Part shown: one piece after another, positions 8,100 through 16,231 of the stretch | Numbering within the stretch: the stretch's first letter is position 1 | Layout: every line of letters begins with the position of its first letter | Assembly (NCBI GenBank): GCA_002500485.1 | Contig: DLRJ01000047.1 | Location: 1-25,822, forward strand | Length of the DNA stretch: 25,822 nt | Source of the DNA: Dehalococcoidia bacterium UBA7891 | Lineage (GTDB): Bacteria > Chloroflexota > Dehalococcoidia > Lucifugimonadales > UBA826 | Direction: 5' to 3' | Translations under genes and position numbers: made by a program | Notes under the pieces: generated by a model | Told to the model about the DNA's origin: nothing | Database searches by the model: none | Seen by the model: the letters and a program-made list of their open reading frames with translations, nothing else

Positions 8100-9298
8100 G
8101 CACCAAAACAATAAATACACTAGGGAGTCTAACCGGCCTTCGGGTACTAGATTTAACCAGGGTTTGGGCAGGGCCATTGGCAACACGAATATATGGCGAT
8201 TTTGGGGCTGAAATTATAAAAATATCGGACCCAAGAGTTCCTTTGGTCAGCCCCAACGGCCTTAATTCTAAGCTCAACAGAAACAAAAAAAATATTGGCC
8301 TGCGTCTCGATAAACCGGAGGGAAGAAATATTTTTTTGGAACTCACGGCAATCTCAGATGTCATCATTGAAAATTTTCGCCCGAGAGTAATGAGGAACCT
8401 AAATGTAACTTACGAGACCTTGGCCAAAATTAATCCACATATAATAATGTGTTCCATGCCTGGGTTTGGACTTGAAGGTCCATATTCGGAATACCCTGCT
8501 TTCGGTACTACGGCGGAAGCTTTGGCCGGTATTCCCGGATTGATAGGTTACGATTCTTCCTTACCTATCTCGACCGGTATGGCTTACGGAGACCCAGTTT
8601 CTGGGTTGAATGCGGTTGGCATTATTTTAACTGCTCTCAGACATAGAAATATCACCGGGACGGGCCAACTTATCGATATCGCATTAGCAGCTAGTCCTGT
8701 TTGCAATTTAGGGGAGTTTTTTGCGGCCAATTCCTCTAATGGATTTAAACCGGCTATTAACGGAAATAAAAGTGAATATTATTCACCTCATGGGGCCTAT
8801 CGAACAAAAGGAGAGGATCGATGGATTGCTATTTCTATAACCGGTGAAAGATCCTGGAAAACTTTCACTAGCTTAGTGGATGATCCGATTTTAAACTCAC
8901 TAGACTATTGTGTCTTGGAAAACCGGAAAAAAGACGAAATTTTGATCGATTCTCGTATTTCTGAGTGGGTTGCCGTTCAAAAGGCGGAAGAGGTCATGTT
9001 TCAACTTCAAAACAATGGAATCGCAGCTGGTGTAGTTTCGAATAACAGACAATTATTATCGGATCCCCATTTAAATGAACGTGAATTTTTCGTCGACTTG
9101 GAAGAACCTCTTTTTGGCCTAAAACAATATGACGGACAATCGATTCGAGGTAATTTCACTAACAAATCGCGTTGGAAAACCACAGAAGACGTTGGTGAAA
9201 GTAGTAAAGAAGTACTGATGGAATTGCTGGGGTACACTATTAACGATTGTGAAACATTAGAAAAAACAGGCATAGTATTGTTCAAAAACAATGCCTAA
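8093..9298 (+). CDS. Family III CoA-transferase (CaiB/BaiF), subunit B of pair 1
   Basis: A 401-residue CaiB/BaiF CoA-transferase with a canonical layout: LRVLDLTRVWAGPLATR and GAEIIKISDP (16-47), VIIENFRPRVMRNL (90-103), GFGLEGPYSEYPAFG (124-138), and the catalytic region TGMAYGDPVSGLNA with D167. The segment TGTGQLIDIAL follows. The ATG overlaps the stop of the A gene, and AGAGG sits about seven bases upstream, so translation is probably coupled. It is clearly closer to the B subunit of pair 2 (12373) than to its own A partner, so the A/B split predates the pair duplication. It is followed 17 bp later by the biotin carrier gene. Confidence 0.92.
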   Translation: MVSTKTINTLGSLTGLRVLDLTRVWAGPLATRIYGDFGAEIIKISDPRVPLVSPNGLNSKLNRNKKNIGLRLDKPEGRNIFLELTAISDVIIENFRPRVMRNLNVTYETLAKINPHIIMCSMPGFGLEGPYSEYPAFGTTAEALAGIPGLIGYDSSLPISTGMAYGDPVSGLNAVGIILTALRHRNITGTGQLIDIALAASPVCNLGEFFAANSSNGFKPAINGNKSEYYSPHGAYRTKGEDRWIAISITGERSWKTFTSLVDDPILNSLDYCVLENRKKDEILIDSRISEWVAVQKAEEVMFQLQNNGIAAGVVSNNRQLLSDPHLNEREFFVDLEEPLFGLKQYDGQSIRGNFTNKSRWKTTEDVGESSKEVLMELLGYTINDCETLEKTGIVLFKNNA

Positions 9299-9315
9299 AA
9301 CAGGAGCAATTTGTA

Positions 9316-9537
9316 ATGGCTGGACATCAGGTTAATTCACCCATGACCGGACAAGTTATCGAAGTTTCAGTTGAAGTTGGACAATCCATTTCAGCGGGAG
9401 ATCTGCTGATTGTTATTGAATCGATGAAAATGGAAAATGAGATTTTCTCTGAAGTGAATGGAAGGATAGCTTCTATTGAGGTAGTCGAAGATCAGAACGT
9501 CAGTGAAGAAAACTTACTTATGACAATTGAAATCTAA
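9316..9537 (+). CDS. Stand-alone biotinyl-domain (biotin carboxyl carrier) protein
   Basis: A 73-residue protein that is only a biotinyl/lipoyl domain. The modification site ESMKME has the target Lys at position 38, flanked by NSPMTGQV at the start and NGRIASIEV in the second half, the expected pseudo-symmetric hammerhead. The Met-Lys-Met context indicates biotin rather than lipoate. It should carry carboxybiotin to the carboxyltransferase encoded 42 bp downstream. No biotin carboxylase (AccC) or biotin ligase gene is in the window, so those must be supplied from elsewhere. AGGAG lies nine bases before the ATG. It is much shorter than classical AccB because the N-terminal linker part is absent. 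Confidence 0.92.
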   Translation: MAGHQVNSPMTGQVIEVSVEVGQSISAGDLLIVIESMKMENEIFSEVNGRIASIEVVEDQNVSEENLLMTIEI

Positions 9538-9579
9538 TATAGATTGCTCAAACCATATATCTTTTAACTGGAGAATCTA

Positions 9580-11181
9580 ATGCCTATAGACCCAAATAGA
9601 GAAACTTGGAAACCAGGCATGCCCTGGGAAAAGGCACTCGAAGACATAGAGTACATAACCGGCTTAGGGCGAGAAATGGGAGGTGTGGAGAGGATAGAGC
9701 GACAGCATAGTGGTGGTAGATACACTGTCCGGGAGCGGGTCGAAAAAATGTTAGACAAAGGGAGTTTCGTAGAATATGGGCCGATGATTGGAGCCGCAGA
9801 ATACGATGATGATGGCAACTTAATTGAATTTTCTCCCGGTGCCTATGTTATGGGACTCGGTGAAATAAACGGTAGGCCAGTTGCGATTGGCGGAGATGAT
9901 TTCACTATCTCGGGCGGTAGTCCCCATAACGTTAGAAAGCATCCAATTGATTTCATGCAACCACTCGCCTCACAGTACGGTATCCCCTACATTCAACTTG
10001 TAGAGGGAGTCGGGCACAGTGCAAAGTCAGACGAAGCCAAAGGTCATATGGGGCTGCCGGATGGTGCCCTCTGGTGGAGAGGAATCGAACTCTTAAAAAA
10101 AGTACCGGTTGCCGCGGGAATAATGGGGTCTGTAGCAGGAGCACCAGCTGCCTTTGCTTTGATGTCTCATTTCACAGTCATGGTGAAAGGACAATCTCAA
10201 ATTTTCCCTTCCGGTCCACCAGTTGTTAAAAGGGCCATCGGAGAGGATCTCGACAAAGAAGAGTTGGGTGGCTACAAAATGCATGTACATGAAAGTGGGC
10301 AGGTCGATAATGTCGCAGATTCCGAAGAAGAAGCCTTTGAACAAATCAAACAATTTATTTCTTATCTCCCAAATACCACCAATGACGTAGCTCCAAGAGT
10401 TGAAACAGGCGATCCTCCAGACCGAAGACCTGAGGAATTATTAAACATCATTCCTCCAAATAGAAAGAGATCTTATGATCCTAGGAAATTGATTAAATTA
10501 GTTGTCGACAATGGTGAATTTTTTGAAATGAGGAGGCATTGGGCTGGGGCACTCATCACGGGTTTCGCTCGATTGGATGGTTATAGTGTTGGGATAATCG
10601 GCAGCGATCCTATGTTCATGGCCGGTGCAATGGACGGTTGGGCTGCAGAAAAATATGCACATTTTGTGGATCTTTGCGATGCGTTCAACCTCCCGGTTGT
10701 CATATTTTTGGACATGCCAGGTTTTATGCTTGGTTCCCACTCAGAAAGGAAAGCGACCATGAGAAGAGGAGTGAGAGCCTTAATAGCAAGTGCAGAAGCA
10801 GAGGTTCCTAAGATTGAATTTAATGTTAGGAAGGCCTACGGGGTAGCGGCCGATGCAGCTCATAGTCTTGGCCACCCCAATGGTTTAAATTTGAGATTTG
10901 GATGGCCTGCCGGGGAATGGGGCGGCATACCGATAGAAGGTGGTGTCGCCGCAGCTTATCGAAGAGAAATAGAAAATGCACCGGACCCTGAGGCCCACAG
11001 GTCAATGATAGAGGATAGATTATTGAAACTTCGATCGCCGTTCAGAGCTGCACATAAGGGTGATGTAGTAGATTTGATAGATCCAAGAGAGACCCGGCGG
11101 CTTGCTTGTAGATTTGTGAAATTAGCCCAACCTATGTTGGAGAAATTAGCCCAAAAACCGAAGAGGGTTGTCAGACCTTAG
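9580..11181 (+). CDS. Acyl-CoA carboxylase carboxyltransferase (PccB/AccD-type), divergent
   Basis: A 533-residue carboxyltransferase with both crotonase-fold halves in one chain, the length of propionyl-CoA carboxylase beta. It should move CO2 from carboxybiotin to an acyl-CoA. Family features include GGVERIERQHSGGRYTVRER (34-53), GSFVEYG, FPSGPPVVKRAIGED, EELGGYKMHVHESG (227-240), FVDLCDAFNLPVV, LDMPGFMLG (377-385), RKAYG (417-421) and IDPRETRR. The two oxyanion loops are unusual: CAGGA of PccB is VAGAP here (about 185-189) and RKAYGGAY is RKAYGVAAD. The biotin carrier precedes it and CoA-transferase pair 2 starts 8 bp after its stop. The substrate could be acetyl-, propionyl-, methylcrotonyl- or another acyl-CoA. 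A decarboxylase role is less likely, because no membrane partner is present. Confidence 0.9.
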   Translation: MPIDPNRETWKPGMPWEKALEDIEYITGLGREMGGVERIERQHSGGRYTVRERVEKMLDKGSFVEYGPMIGAAEYDDDGNLIEFSPGAYVMGLGEINGRPVAIGGDDFTISGGSPHNVRKHPIDFMQPLASQYGIPYIQLVEGVGHSAKSDEAKGHMGLPDGALWWRGIELLKKVPVAAGIMGSVAGAPAAFALMSHFTVMVKGQSQIFPSGPPVVKRAIGEDLDKEELGGYKMHVHESGQVDNVADSEEEAFEQIKQFISYLPNTTNDVAPRVETGDPPDRRPEELLNIIPPNRKRSYDPRKLIKLVVDNGEFFEMRRHWAGALITGFARLDGYSVGIIGSDPMFMAGAMDGWAAEKYAHFVDLCDAFNLPVVIFLDMPGFMLGSHSERKATMRRGVRALIASAEAEVPKIEFNVRKAYGVAADAAHSLGHPNGLNLRFGWPAGEWGGIPIEGGVAAAYRREIENAPDPEAHRSMIEDRLLKLRSPFRAAHKGDVVDLIDPRETRRLACRFVKLAQPMLEKLAQKPKRVVRP

Positions 11182-11189
11182 GTCAAAAT

Positions 11190-12365
11190 ATGTCCTCTGA
11201 ATATTTTGCGGACGATCTGCCATTAAATGGAATAAAGGTCGTGGAAACAGCACAGGGTGTTTCAGGTCCGTATGCTGCAAAGCTGTTGGCTTCCTTAGGT
11301 GCTGAGGTTATCAAAGTGGAGTTACCAGAGGGAGATTGGAGTAGAAAGGCCCCACCCTTCCTGTCTGAAACTAACCATACTGAATCCAGTGCACTGTATT
11401 TGTACAACAACACAGGGAAAAAAAGTGTCGTCCTTGACTGGAGAAACTCAGAAGGTCTTCACAATCTGGAAAATATAATTAAATCAGCGGATGTATTCAT
11501 CGAAGACTGGGATATAGCGGCTAGAAAGAAATGGAAACTAAAGCCTGGATTTTTCATAGAAAAAAACCCTCAATTAATTGAACTTTCTATAACTCCATTT
11601 GGTTTATCCGGGCCTTATAGCAGCTATAAATCCACTCCGTTGATACAACTAGCTCTTGGAGGCATACTAAACCTGATTGGAAACCCTGAACAAGAACCAT
11701 TAATGTTGCCAGGACACCAACCGGATTATCTGACCGGGATTAACGGGAGTAACTCTGTACAAATTGCGCTATGGGACAGGGATCTTTTGGGGGAGCCAGG
11801 TAAGTTTTTGGAACTGACCATGCTAGAAACTCTGGCCAACTTGCATCAAGCTCCTCTTGATATGGATGGAGGTATCAGGCAAAGAAGCGGACATCGACAA
11901 TCTCCCCTTTCATCTACCGGATTTCCTCCAGGGGTTTGTACAGTTTCTGCGAAAGACGGATACGTGACCTTCGGGGGAGGAAGCCCTGCAATTTGGGAAC
12001 AGCTTTGTCTAATGCTTGGTCGATTGGACCTGTTTGAAAATGAGATATTCAGTAATGTTTTTGAAAATCCTGAATCAGGTCTGATAGTCGACCATATCAT
12101 GGAAAACTGGATGGCAGAGAAGACAAGAGAGGAAGTTTTTAAGGAAGCATCCTCTGTCTGGATGTTGCCAGTCTCTCCAGTGAAGAAAGTAAATGAAATC
12201 CTCGAAGATAAACAATACGCCAGCAGAGATGCTTTCCTAAACATTCCTCACCCAGTTGCCGGAGAGGCCGCTTATCCCTCTCCGACTTTTATTGTTAATG
12301 GACAAAAACTAAAGGTTTCGAGATCTCCTATGCTTGGAGAACACACAAAGGATTACCTTTGGTAA
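11190..12365 (+). CDS. Family III CoA-transferase (CaiB/BaiF), subunit A of pair 2
   Basis: A 391-residue CaiB/BaiF CoA-transferase, paralogous to the A subunit at 6924 along its whole length. Shared stretches include YNNTGKKSVVLD, FIEDWD, ITPFGLSGPYS, the block from PLIQLALGG onwards, and PLMLPGHQPDYLTG, which puts D179 at the catalytic Asp position. The C-termini also match (RSPMLGEHT against RSPLLGEHT). The insertion GIRQRSGHRQSPLSSTGFPP (about 226-245) differs between the two copies and may reflect different substrates. The ATG is 8 bp past the carboxyltransferase stop, with only a weak AGGT upstream. It is expected to pair with the B subunit that follows. Confidence 0.9.
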   Translation: MSSEYFADDLPLNGIKVVETAQGVSGPYAAKLLASLGAEVIKVELPEGDWSRKAPPFLSETNHTESSALYLYNNTGKKSVVLDWRNSEGLHNLENIIKSADVFIEDWDIAARKKWKLKPGFFIEKNPQLIELSITPFGLSGPYSSYKSTPLIQLALGGILNLIGNPEQEPLMLPGHQPDYLTGINGSNSVQIALWDRDLLGEPGKFLELTMLETLANLHQAPLDMDGGIRQRSGHRQSPLSSTGFPPGVCTVSAKDGYVTFGGGSPAIWEQLCLMLGRLDLFENEIFSNVFENPESGLIVDHIMENWMAEKTREEVFKEASSVWMLPVSPVKKVNEILEDKQYASRDAFLNIPHPVAGEAAYPSPTFIVNGQKLKVSRSPMLGEHTKDYLW

Positions 12366-12372
12366 ATATCAT

Positions 12373-13560
12373 ATGTCTACAGTAGAGATAATACCCTCAG
12401 GCGCCCTAAGACATTTGCGAATTATTGACCTTACTAGAGTGTGGGCTGGGCCACTTGGGACACGGACCTTGGCCGATTTTGGGGCTGAAGTAATAAAAGT
12501 GAGTGATCCTAGAATGCCTTTAAGCCGAGTAGGAAAAGTTAATAATAAGTTGAATAGGAACAAATTAAATATCGCTCTGAGGTTGGATAAATCTGACGGA
12601 AGAGATGTGTTTCTTGACCTAGTTTCTATTGGAGATGTTGTAATCGAGAATTTTCGACCGAGAGTTATGAGAAATTTGGATATAACTTACGAAAACCTTC
12701 TTGAAGTTAATCCAAATCTACTGATGTGTTCAATGCCTGGATTTGGGCTCACAGGGCCTTATTCAGAATATCCTGCATTTGGATCAACTGCGGAGGCGAT
12801 GGCTGGAATAAATTCAATGATTGGTTATGTCCCAAACAGGCCTTTACAGACGGGTCTTTCTTATGCTGACCCGGTTTCCGGTTTAAATCTCGTGCATGCG
12901 ATCCTGGCCTTTGTTCGTAGGAGAGCTGTAACAGGTAAGGGAAGTTTCATAGATTTAGCTCTGGCAGATAGTCCATTAGGGACACTTGGCGAGTTTTTTG
13001 TTGCAAATTCTGCCACTGGCTATGAGCAACACCCAAATGGTAACCGGCATTCAGAATATGCCCCCCACGGGGCTTTCAGATGTTTTGGAAATGATCAATG
13101 GATAGCCATATCAATCACAAACGATTTTCAATGGGAACAATTAAAAGATGAGGTCAATGATATACGATTAGAAAGCCCTGACTATGATGATATTTCAGGT
13201 AGGAAAGTTAATGAAGAAGCCATAAATAGAATAGTGGAGGAATGGACTTCAAGGAAAGATGCCGGTGACTTAATGAAACAATTGCAACAGAAAAGGGTTC
13301 CAGCGGCTAAAGTGTCAAACAATCTAGATGTCCTAAATGATCCCCACCTCAATCGAAGAGAGTATTTTTCACACTTTAGAATTTCAGAGGAGAACATTGA
13401 GAAATATGATGGGCAGGCAATACCTGGCAATCAGAAGGAAAGATCTAAATGGTTTCCTATGAGGGATCTTGGGGAAGATTCCAATACCATTCTAGTGGAA
13501 TACCTTGGTTATTCGGACGATAAATACCTATCTCTGTTGGAGCAAGAGGTCATCTCCTAA
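12373..13560 (+). CDS. Family III CoA-transferase (CaiB/BaiF), subunit B of pair 2
   Basis: A 395-residue CaiB/BaiF CoA-transferase closely related to the B subunit at 8093. It shares LTRVWAGPL, NKLNRNK, ENFRPRVMRNL, the run MCSMPGFGL.GPYSEYPAFG and YADPVSGLNL, with the catalytic Asp at D166. I chose the ATG at 12373 over the in-frame TTG at 12334. The N-terminus MSTVEIIPSGALRHLRIIDL then aligns with MVSTKTINTLGSLTGLRVLD of the paralogue, and the longer form would overlap the A gene. No good ribosome site precedes it, so coupling to the upstream gene seven bases away is likely. queC follows after 14 bp. Confidence 0.9.
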   Translation: MSTVEIIPSGALRHLRIIDLTRVWAGPLGTRTLADFGAEVIKVSDPRMPLSRVGKVNNKLNRNKLNIALRLDKSDGRDVFLDLVSIGDVVIENFRPRVMRNLDITYENLLEVNPNLLMCSMPGFGLTGPYSEYPAFGSTAEAMAGINSMIGYVPNRPLQTGLSYADPVSGLNLVHAILAFVRRRAVTGKGSFIDLALADSPLGTLGEFFVANSATGYEQHPNGNRHSEYAPHGAFRCFGNDQWIAISITNDFQWEQLKDEVNDIRLESPDYDDISGRKVNEEAINRIVEEWTSRKDAGDLMKQLQQKRVPAAKVSNNLDVLNDPHLNRREYFSHFRISEENIEKYDGQAIPGNQKERSKWFPMRDLGEDSNTILVEYLGYSDDKYLSLLEQEVIS

Positions 13561-13574
13561 AGGAAGTTTTGTAA

Positions 13575-14249
13575 ATGCCTAATTATTCACATGTTCTTGT
13601 CGTAAGTGGAGGTATGGACTCTGCTACCCTGGCCCATATGTGTGTGAAAGAAGGGGGGTCACCTTATCTGATCACTTTCGACTACGGTCAAAAACACAAA
13701 AAAGAAATTGAATACGCGCGATTACTCGCAGAAAATTTGGGTGTCCCCCACCAGGTTGTCGATATATCAAATATACAAAATCTACTCGGAGGTTCGGCCC
13801 TTACCGATGATGGTATAGAGGTACCAGAAGGCCACTACGCAGCCTCTAATATGGCAATAACAGTAGTGCCAAACCGAAACGCAATTTTCCTAACAATAGC
13901 ATACGGCGCAGCTGTTTCCTTCCAATCTAAATTTGTAGGGGCAGCTATGCATACTGGTGACCATACTATCTACCCCGATTGCCGTCCTCAATTTGTAGAC
14001 ATTTTTAGTACCATGCAAAAAATTGCCACGGAAGGAACGGGTGACGCAGACCTCAGTCTTTGGACTCCTTTCATTGACAAAAGCAAAGCAGAAATAGCCC
14101 AAATCGGTTTAAATATGGACCTAAATTATGAAGACACTTGGAGCTGTTACAAAGGTGATCTCCTGCATTGTGGGAAATGCGGTACATGCGTAGAGCGGAA
14201 AGAAGCTTTTGAAATTATTGGAGCTACCGATCCAACCCTATACCAATAG
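13575..14249 (+). CDS. queC: 7-cyano-7-deazaguanine (preQ0) synthase QueC
   Basis: A 224-residue enzyme that converts 7-carboxy-7-deazaguanine to preQ0 using ATP and ammonia, in queuosine biosynthesis. The N-type ATP pyrophosphatase P-loop SGGMDS is at 11-16. FDYGQKHKKE (35-44), VPNRN (98-102) and HTGDHTIYPDCRPQF (126-140) are all present. The structural zinc site is complete: C191, C199, C202 and C205. AAAGGA precedes the ATG. Its length is normal for QueC, so this is not the longer QatC-type homologue of defence systems. Its place inside a CoA-transferase operon is odd, as no queD, queE or queF is nearby. Cotranscription by chance insertion is the simplest reading. Confidence 0.95.
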   Translation: MPNYSHVLVVSGGMDSATLAHMCVKEGGSPYLITFDYGQKHKKEIEYARLLAENLGVPHQVVDISNIQNLLGGSALTDDGIEVPEGHYAASNMAITVVPNRNAIFLTIAYGAAVSFQSKFVGAAMHTGDHTIYPDCRPQFVDIFSTMQKIATEGTGDADLSLWTPFIDKSKAEIAQIGLNMDLNYEDTWSCYKGDLLHCGKCGTCVERKEAFEIIGATDPTLYQ

Positions 14250-14292
14250 AACAAGTTAGTTTCTTATAAATTGAATATCCGACACGAAACCA

Positions 14293-16155
14293 ATGACTTT
14301 TGCCGATTTTTTATTTCAGCGGTTTATACTACCTAGAATATCGAATGGCTTTGAATCAATTAAGGAAACTCATTTTTTGAATCGTCGAACATGGGTTAGT
14401 GCAACAGCAACACGCAATTACGCGATTAACGATCCTCTTTTAGATTGGCTTCACTATCACGGTAAGTCAAAAGGTTTTAACCCGGACACTGAATACGAGG
14501 ATTACGACGAAAGGACTGATTTTAGGCTTTTCATCATGAATCAAGGAAATCGGTTCGAATCCTCCGTTACGGAATACATTTCTAAACTATTCCCTATACA
14601 TAGAGTACGGGAACCGATGGAATCCAGTTCCGATGACAGTGTGTTCTCCAAAACTTTATCCGCTATGCGGTCAGGTTCCCCAATTATTAACCAGGCTGTC
14701 CTTAGGGATGAGAACACCGAGACTTATGGGATCGCTGATTTTCTTATAAGAAGTGATGTTTTTGGGGAACTATTTTCTCGATATAGAGAAGATAAATCAA
14801 CCAGATTAGCATCCCCTCTCTTAGGGGATGAGTCATGGCATTACCGTGTTCTCGATGCCAAATTCACCACTCTCAGATTTTCAGCAGCCGGCAATTTATC
14901 GACTAGTGGGTCTGCCTGGGCCTATATGTTGCAACTTTTCATATACAACAGGGCCTTGGGTAATATGCAGGGATACACCCCTCCAAATGCATATTTACTC
15001 GGTCGAAAATGGTCACAAACGGCCAGAGGCGAGACGCTTCGAGGAACCAATTTTATGGATCGTCTTGGTGAAGTACCTATGGATTATTTTTCTGTGAGCA
15101 GAGGAACCCTTGGAGATGCCGTATCTAATGCCTGTGAATGGATACGAAATGTGCGAACTATTGGCCATTCTTGGGAAGTGCTGCCTAACCCATCCATCCC
15201 TGAATTGAGGCCAAATATGAGTTCCACAGCGGATCAACCCTGGCACCACGCAAAAGGTGAGATAAACGACTCTTTGAAAGATTTGACCACCCTTTGGGGA
15301 GTCGGGGTGGAAAAGAGAAACCTGGCAAATAAGGAAGGTATCTTCAAATGGAATCATGATGGTTTAAAGGCTGAAGAGCTGGGTGTCAAGGCGAAAGGAA
15401 GTGCAAAGACCCTGCAAGCAATCTTAGACGTGAACAGAATTGAAACTTACCCTGTCGAGCCTTCATTTATTGAAGATCTAGATAACACCTGGCGCCAGCC
15501 CGCAAAGGTTGAATTTTTCGTTGACTTTGAAACAGTTTCCGATCTTAATGATGATTTTTCAAATACCCCAGAAAGTGGTGGTACTCCTTTAATATTTATG
15601 ATTGGCTGTGGGCATTTGGAAGCAGAAAAATGGATATGGCGCTCTTTTACAACTGAACGTCTAACCGAAGAACATGAGGGGCTCATCATAGATCAGTGGA
15701 TGGATTATATGTACCAAGTGCAAAACCATCTTGACCCCGGTGGTTACAGCCCTACTGTTTACCATTGGTCCCATGCCGAAGTTTCAACTTTTGACTCCGC
15801 CTTCAATTCAGCAAAAAATCGTCATAGTGACAAAGAATGGCCATCCTTAAATTGGTATGATTTTTTAAAAGAAGTGATAAAAAAAGAACCAGTAGTTGTA
15901 AACGGTGCCTTTGGGTTTGGGCTTAAGGCCATAGCAGGGTCTTTAAAGACCTTGGGATTAATAGAAACCTCTTGGGAGTCTGGACCAACCGATGGTCTAG
16001 GGGCAATGGTTGGAGCCTGGTGGGCCGACGGCCAAGCCGAACAACATGGGCTCTCCATGACCCAAATACCTATGGTTCAGGAAATTTCCGAATATAACGA
16101 GGTAGACTGTAAAGTGATGATGGAAATAATCCAATATTTGAGAAAGAACCACTAA
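14293..16155 (+). CDS. RecB-family PD-(D/E)XK nuclease fused to RNase H-like exonuclease (TM0106-like)
   Basis: A 620-residue two-domain putative nuclease. The N-terminal half carries a Cas4/RecB-type PD-(D/E)XK core: D149 in GIADFLIR, D188 and K190 in RVLDAKFTT, and the trailing QxxxY motif with Q214 and Y218 in MLQLFIYNRAL. No four-cysteine Fe-S cluster of Cas4 is seen. Residues about 330-382 (LTTLWGVGVEKRNLANKEGI onwards) look like a helix-hairpin-helix-type linker. The C-terminal domain (about 406-616) has an RNase H-like DEDD exonuclease layout: D411 and E413 in FVDFETV, HWSHAE (491-496), GFGLKAIAGSL, and YNEVDCKVMMEIIQYLR with D605. The arrangement resembles the TM0106/YprB RNase_H_2 family, whose role is not established but is probably DNA repair. 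It sits 43 bp after queC with no clear ribosome site. Confidence 0.75.
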   Translation: MTFADFLFQRFILPRISNGFESIKETHFLNRRTWVSATATRNYAINDPLLDWLHYHGKSKGFNPDTEYEDYDERTDFRLFIMNQGNRFESSVTEYISKLFPIHRVREPMESSSDDSVFSKTLSAMRSGSPIINQAVLRDENTETYGIADFLIRSDVFGELFSRYREDKSTRLASPLLGDESWHYRVLDAKFTTLRFSAAGNLSTSGSAWAYMLQLFIYNRALGNMQGYTPPNAYLLGRKWSQTARGETLRGTNFMDRLGEVPMDYFSVSRGTLGDAVSNACEWIRNVRTIGHSWEVLPNPSIPELRPNMSSTADQPWHHAKGEINDSLKDLTTLWGVGVEKRNLANKEGIFKWNHDGLKAEELGVKAKGSAKTLQAILDVNRIETYPVEPSFIEDLDNTWRQPAKVEFFVDFETVSDLNDDFSNTPESGGTPLIFMIGCGHLEAEKWIWRSFTTERLTEEHEGLIIDQWMDYMYQVQNHLDPGGYSPTVYHWSHAEVSTFDSAFNSAKNRHSDKEWPSLNWYDFLKEVIKKEPVVVNGAFGFGLKAIAGSLKTLGLIETSWESGPTDGLGAMVGAWWADGQAEQHGLSMTQIPMVQEISEYNEVDCKVMMEIIQYLRKNH

Positions 16156-16169
16156 ATATTTCATAGGAT

Positions 16170-16198
16170 TTGGGACATACAGGATTTCCTTGTAATAT
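16170..16198 (+). promoter_or_regulatory. Candidate sigma70-type promoter for the 16232-23053 gene run
   Basis: TTGGGA (16170-16175) and TAATAT (16193-16198) are separated by 17 bp and lie 33 bp before the ATG of the next gene. Each box matches 4 of 6 consensus bases. AGGATTT occurs twice here (16165 and 16181). The 76-bp gap is the largest within the plus-strand block, which supports a new transcription start, but the match is only moderate. Confidence 0.35.
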
Positions 16199-16231
16199 AG
16201 GCTCGAAGCATTAAGCCAAGCGGAGATTGAC

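Noticed and set aside
12334..12372. Longer N-terminus for the B subunit of pair 2 from a TTG
   Set aside because: It would overlap the preceding gene, and the added residues have no counterpart in the paralogue; the ATG at 12373 fits.
13575..16155. queC plus nuclease as a Qat-type or other defence system
   Set aside because: QueC is of normal length and canonical. There is no QatA ATPase, QatB or TatD-like QatD, and no mobile element signs, so a defence call is not supported.
14293..16155. Cas4 of a CRISPR system
   Set aside because: The four-cysteine Fe-S motif is missing, no repeats or cas genes are present, and the RNase H-like C-terminal domain fits the TM0106-like family instead.
16165..16187. 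Two AGGATTT repeats 16 bp apart as an operator
   Set aside because: Only two short copies exist and they overlap the candidate promoter; the evidence is too thin to list separately.
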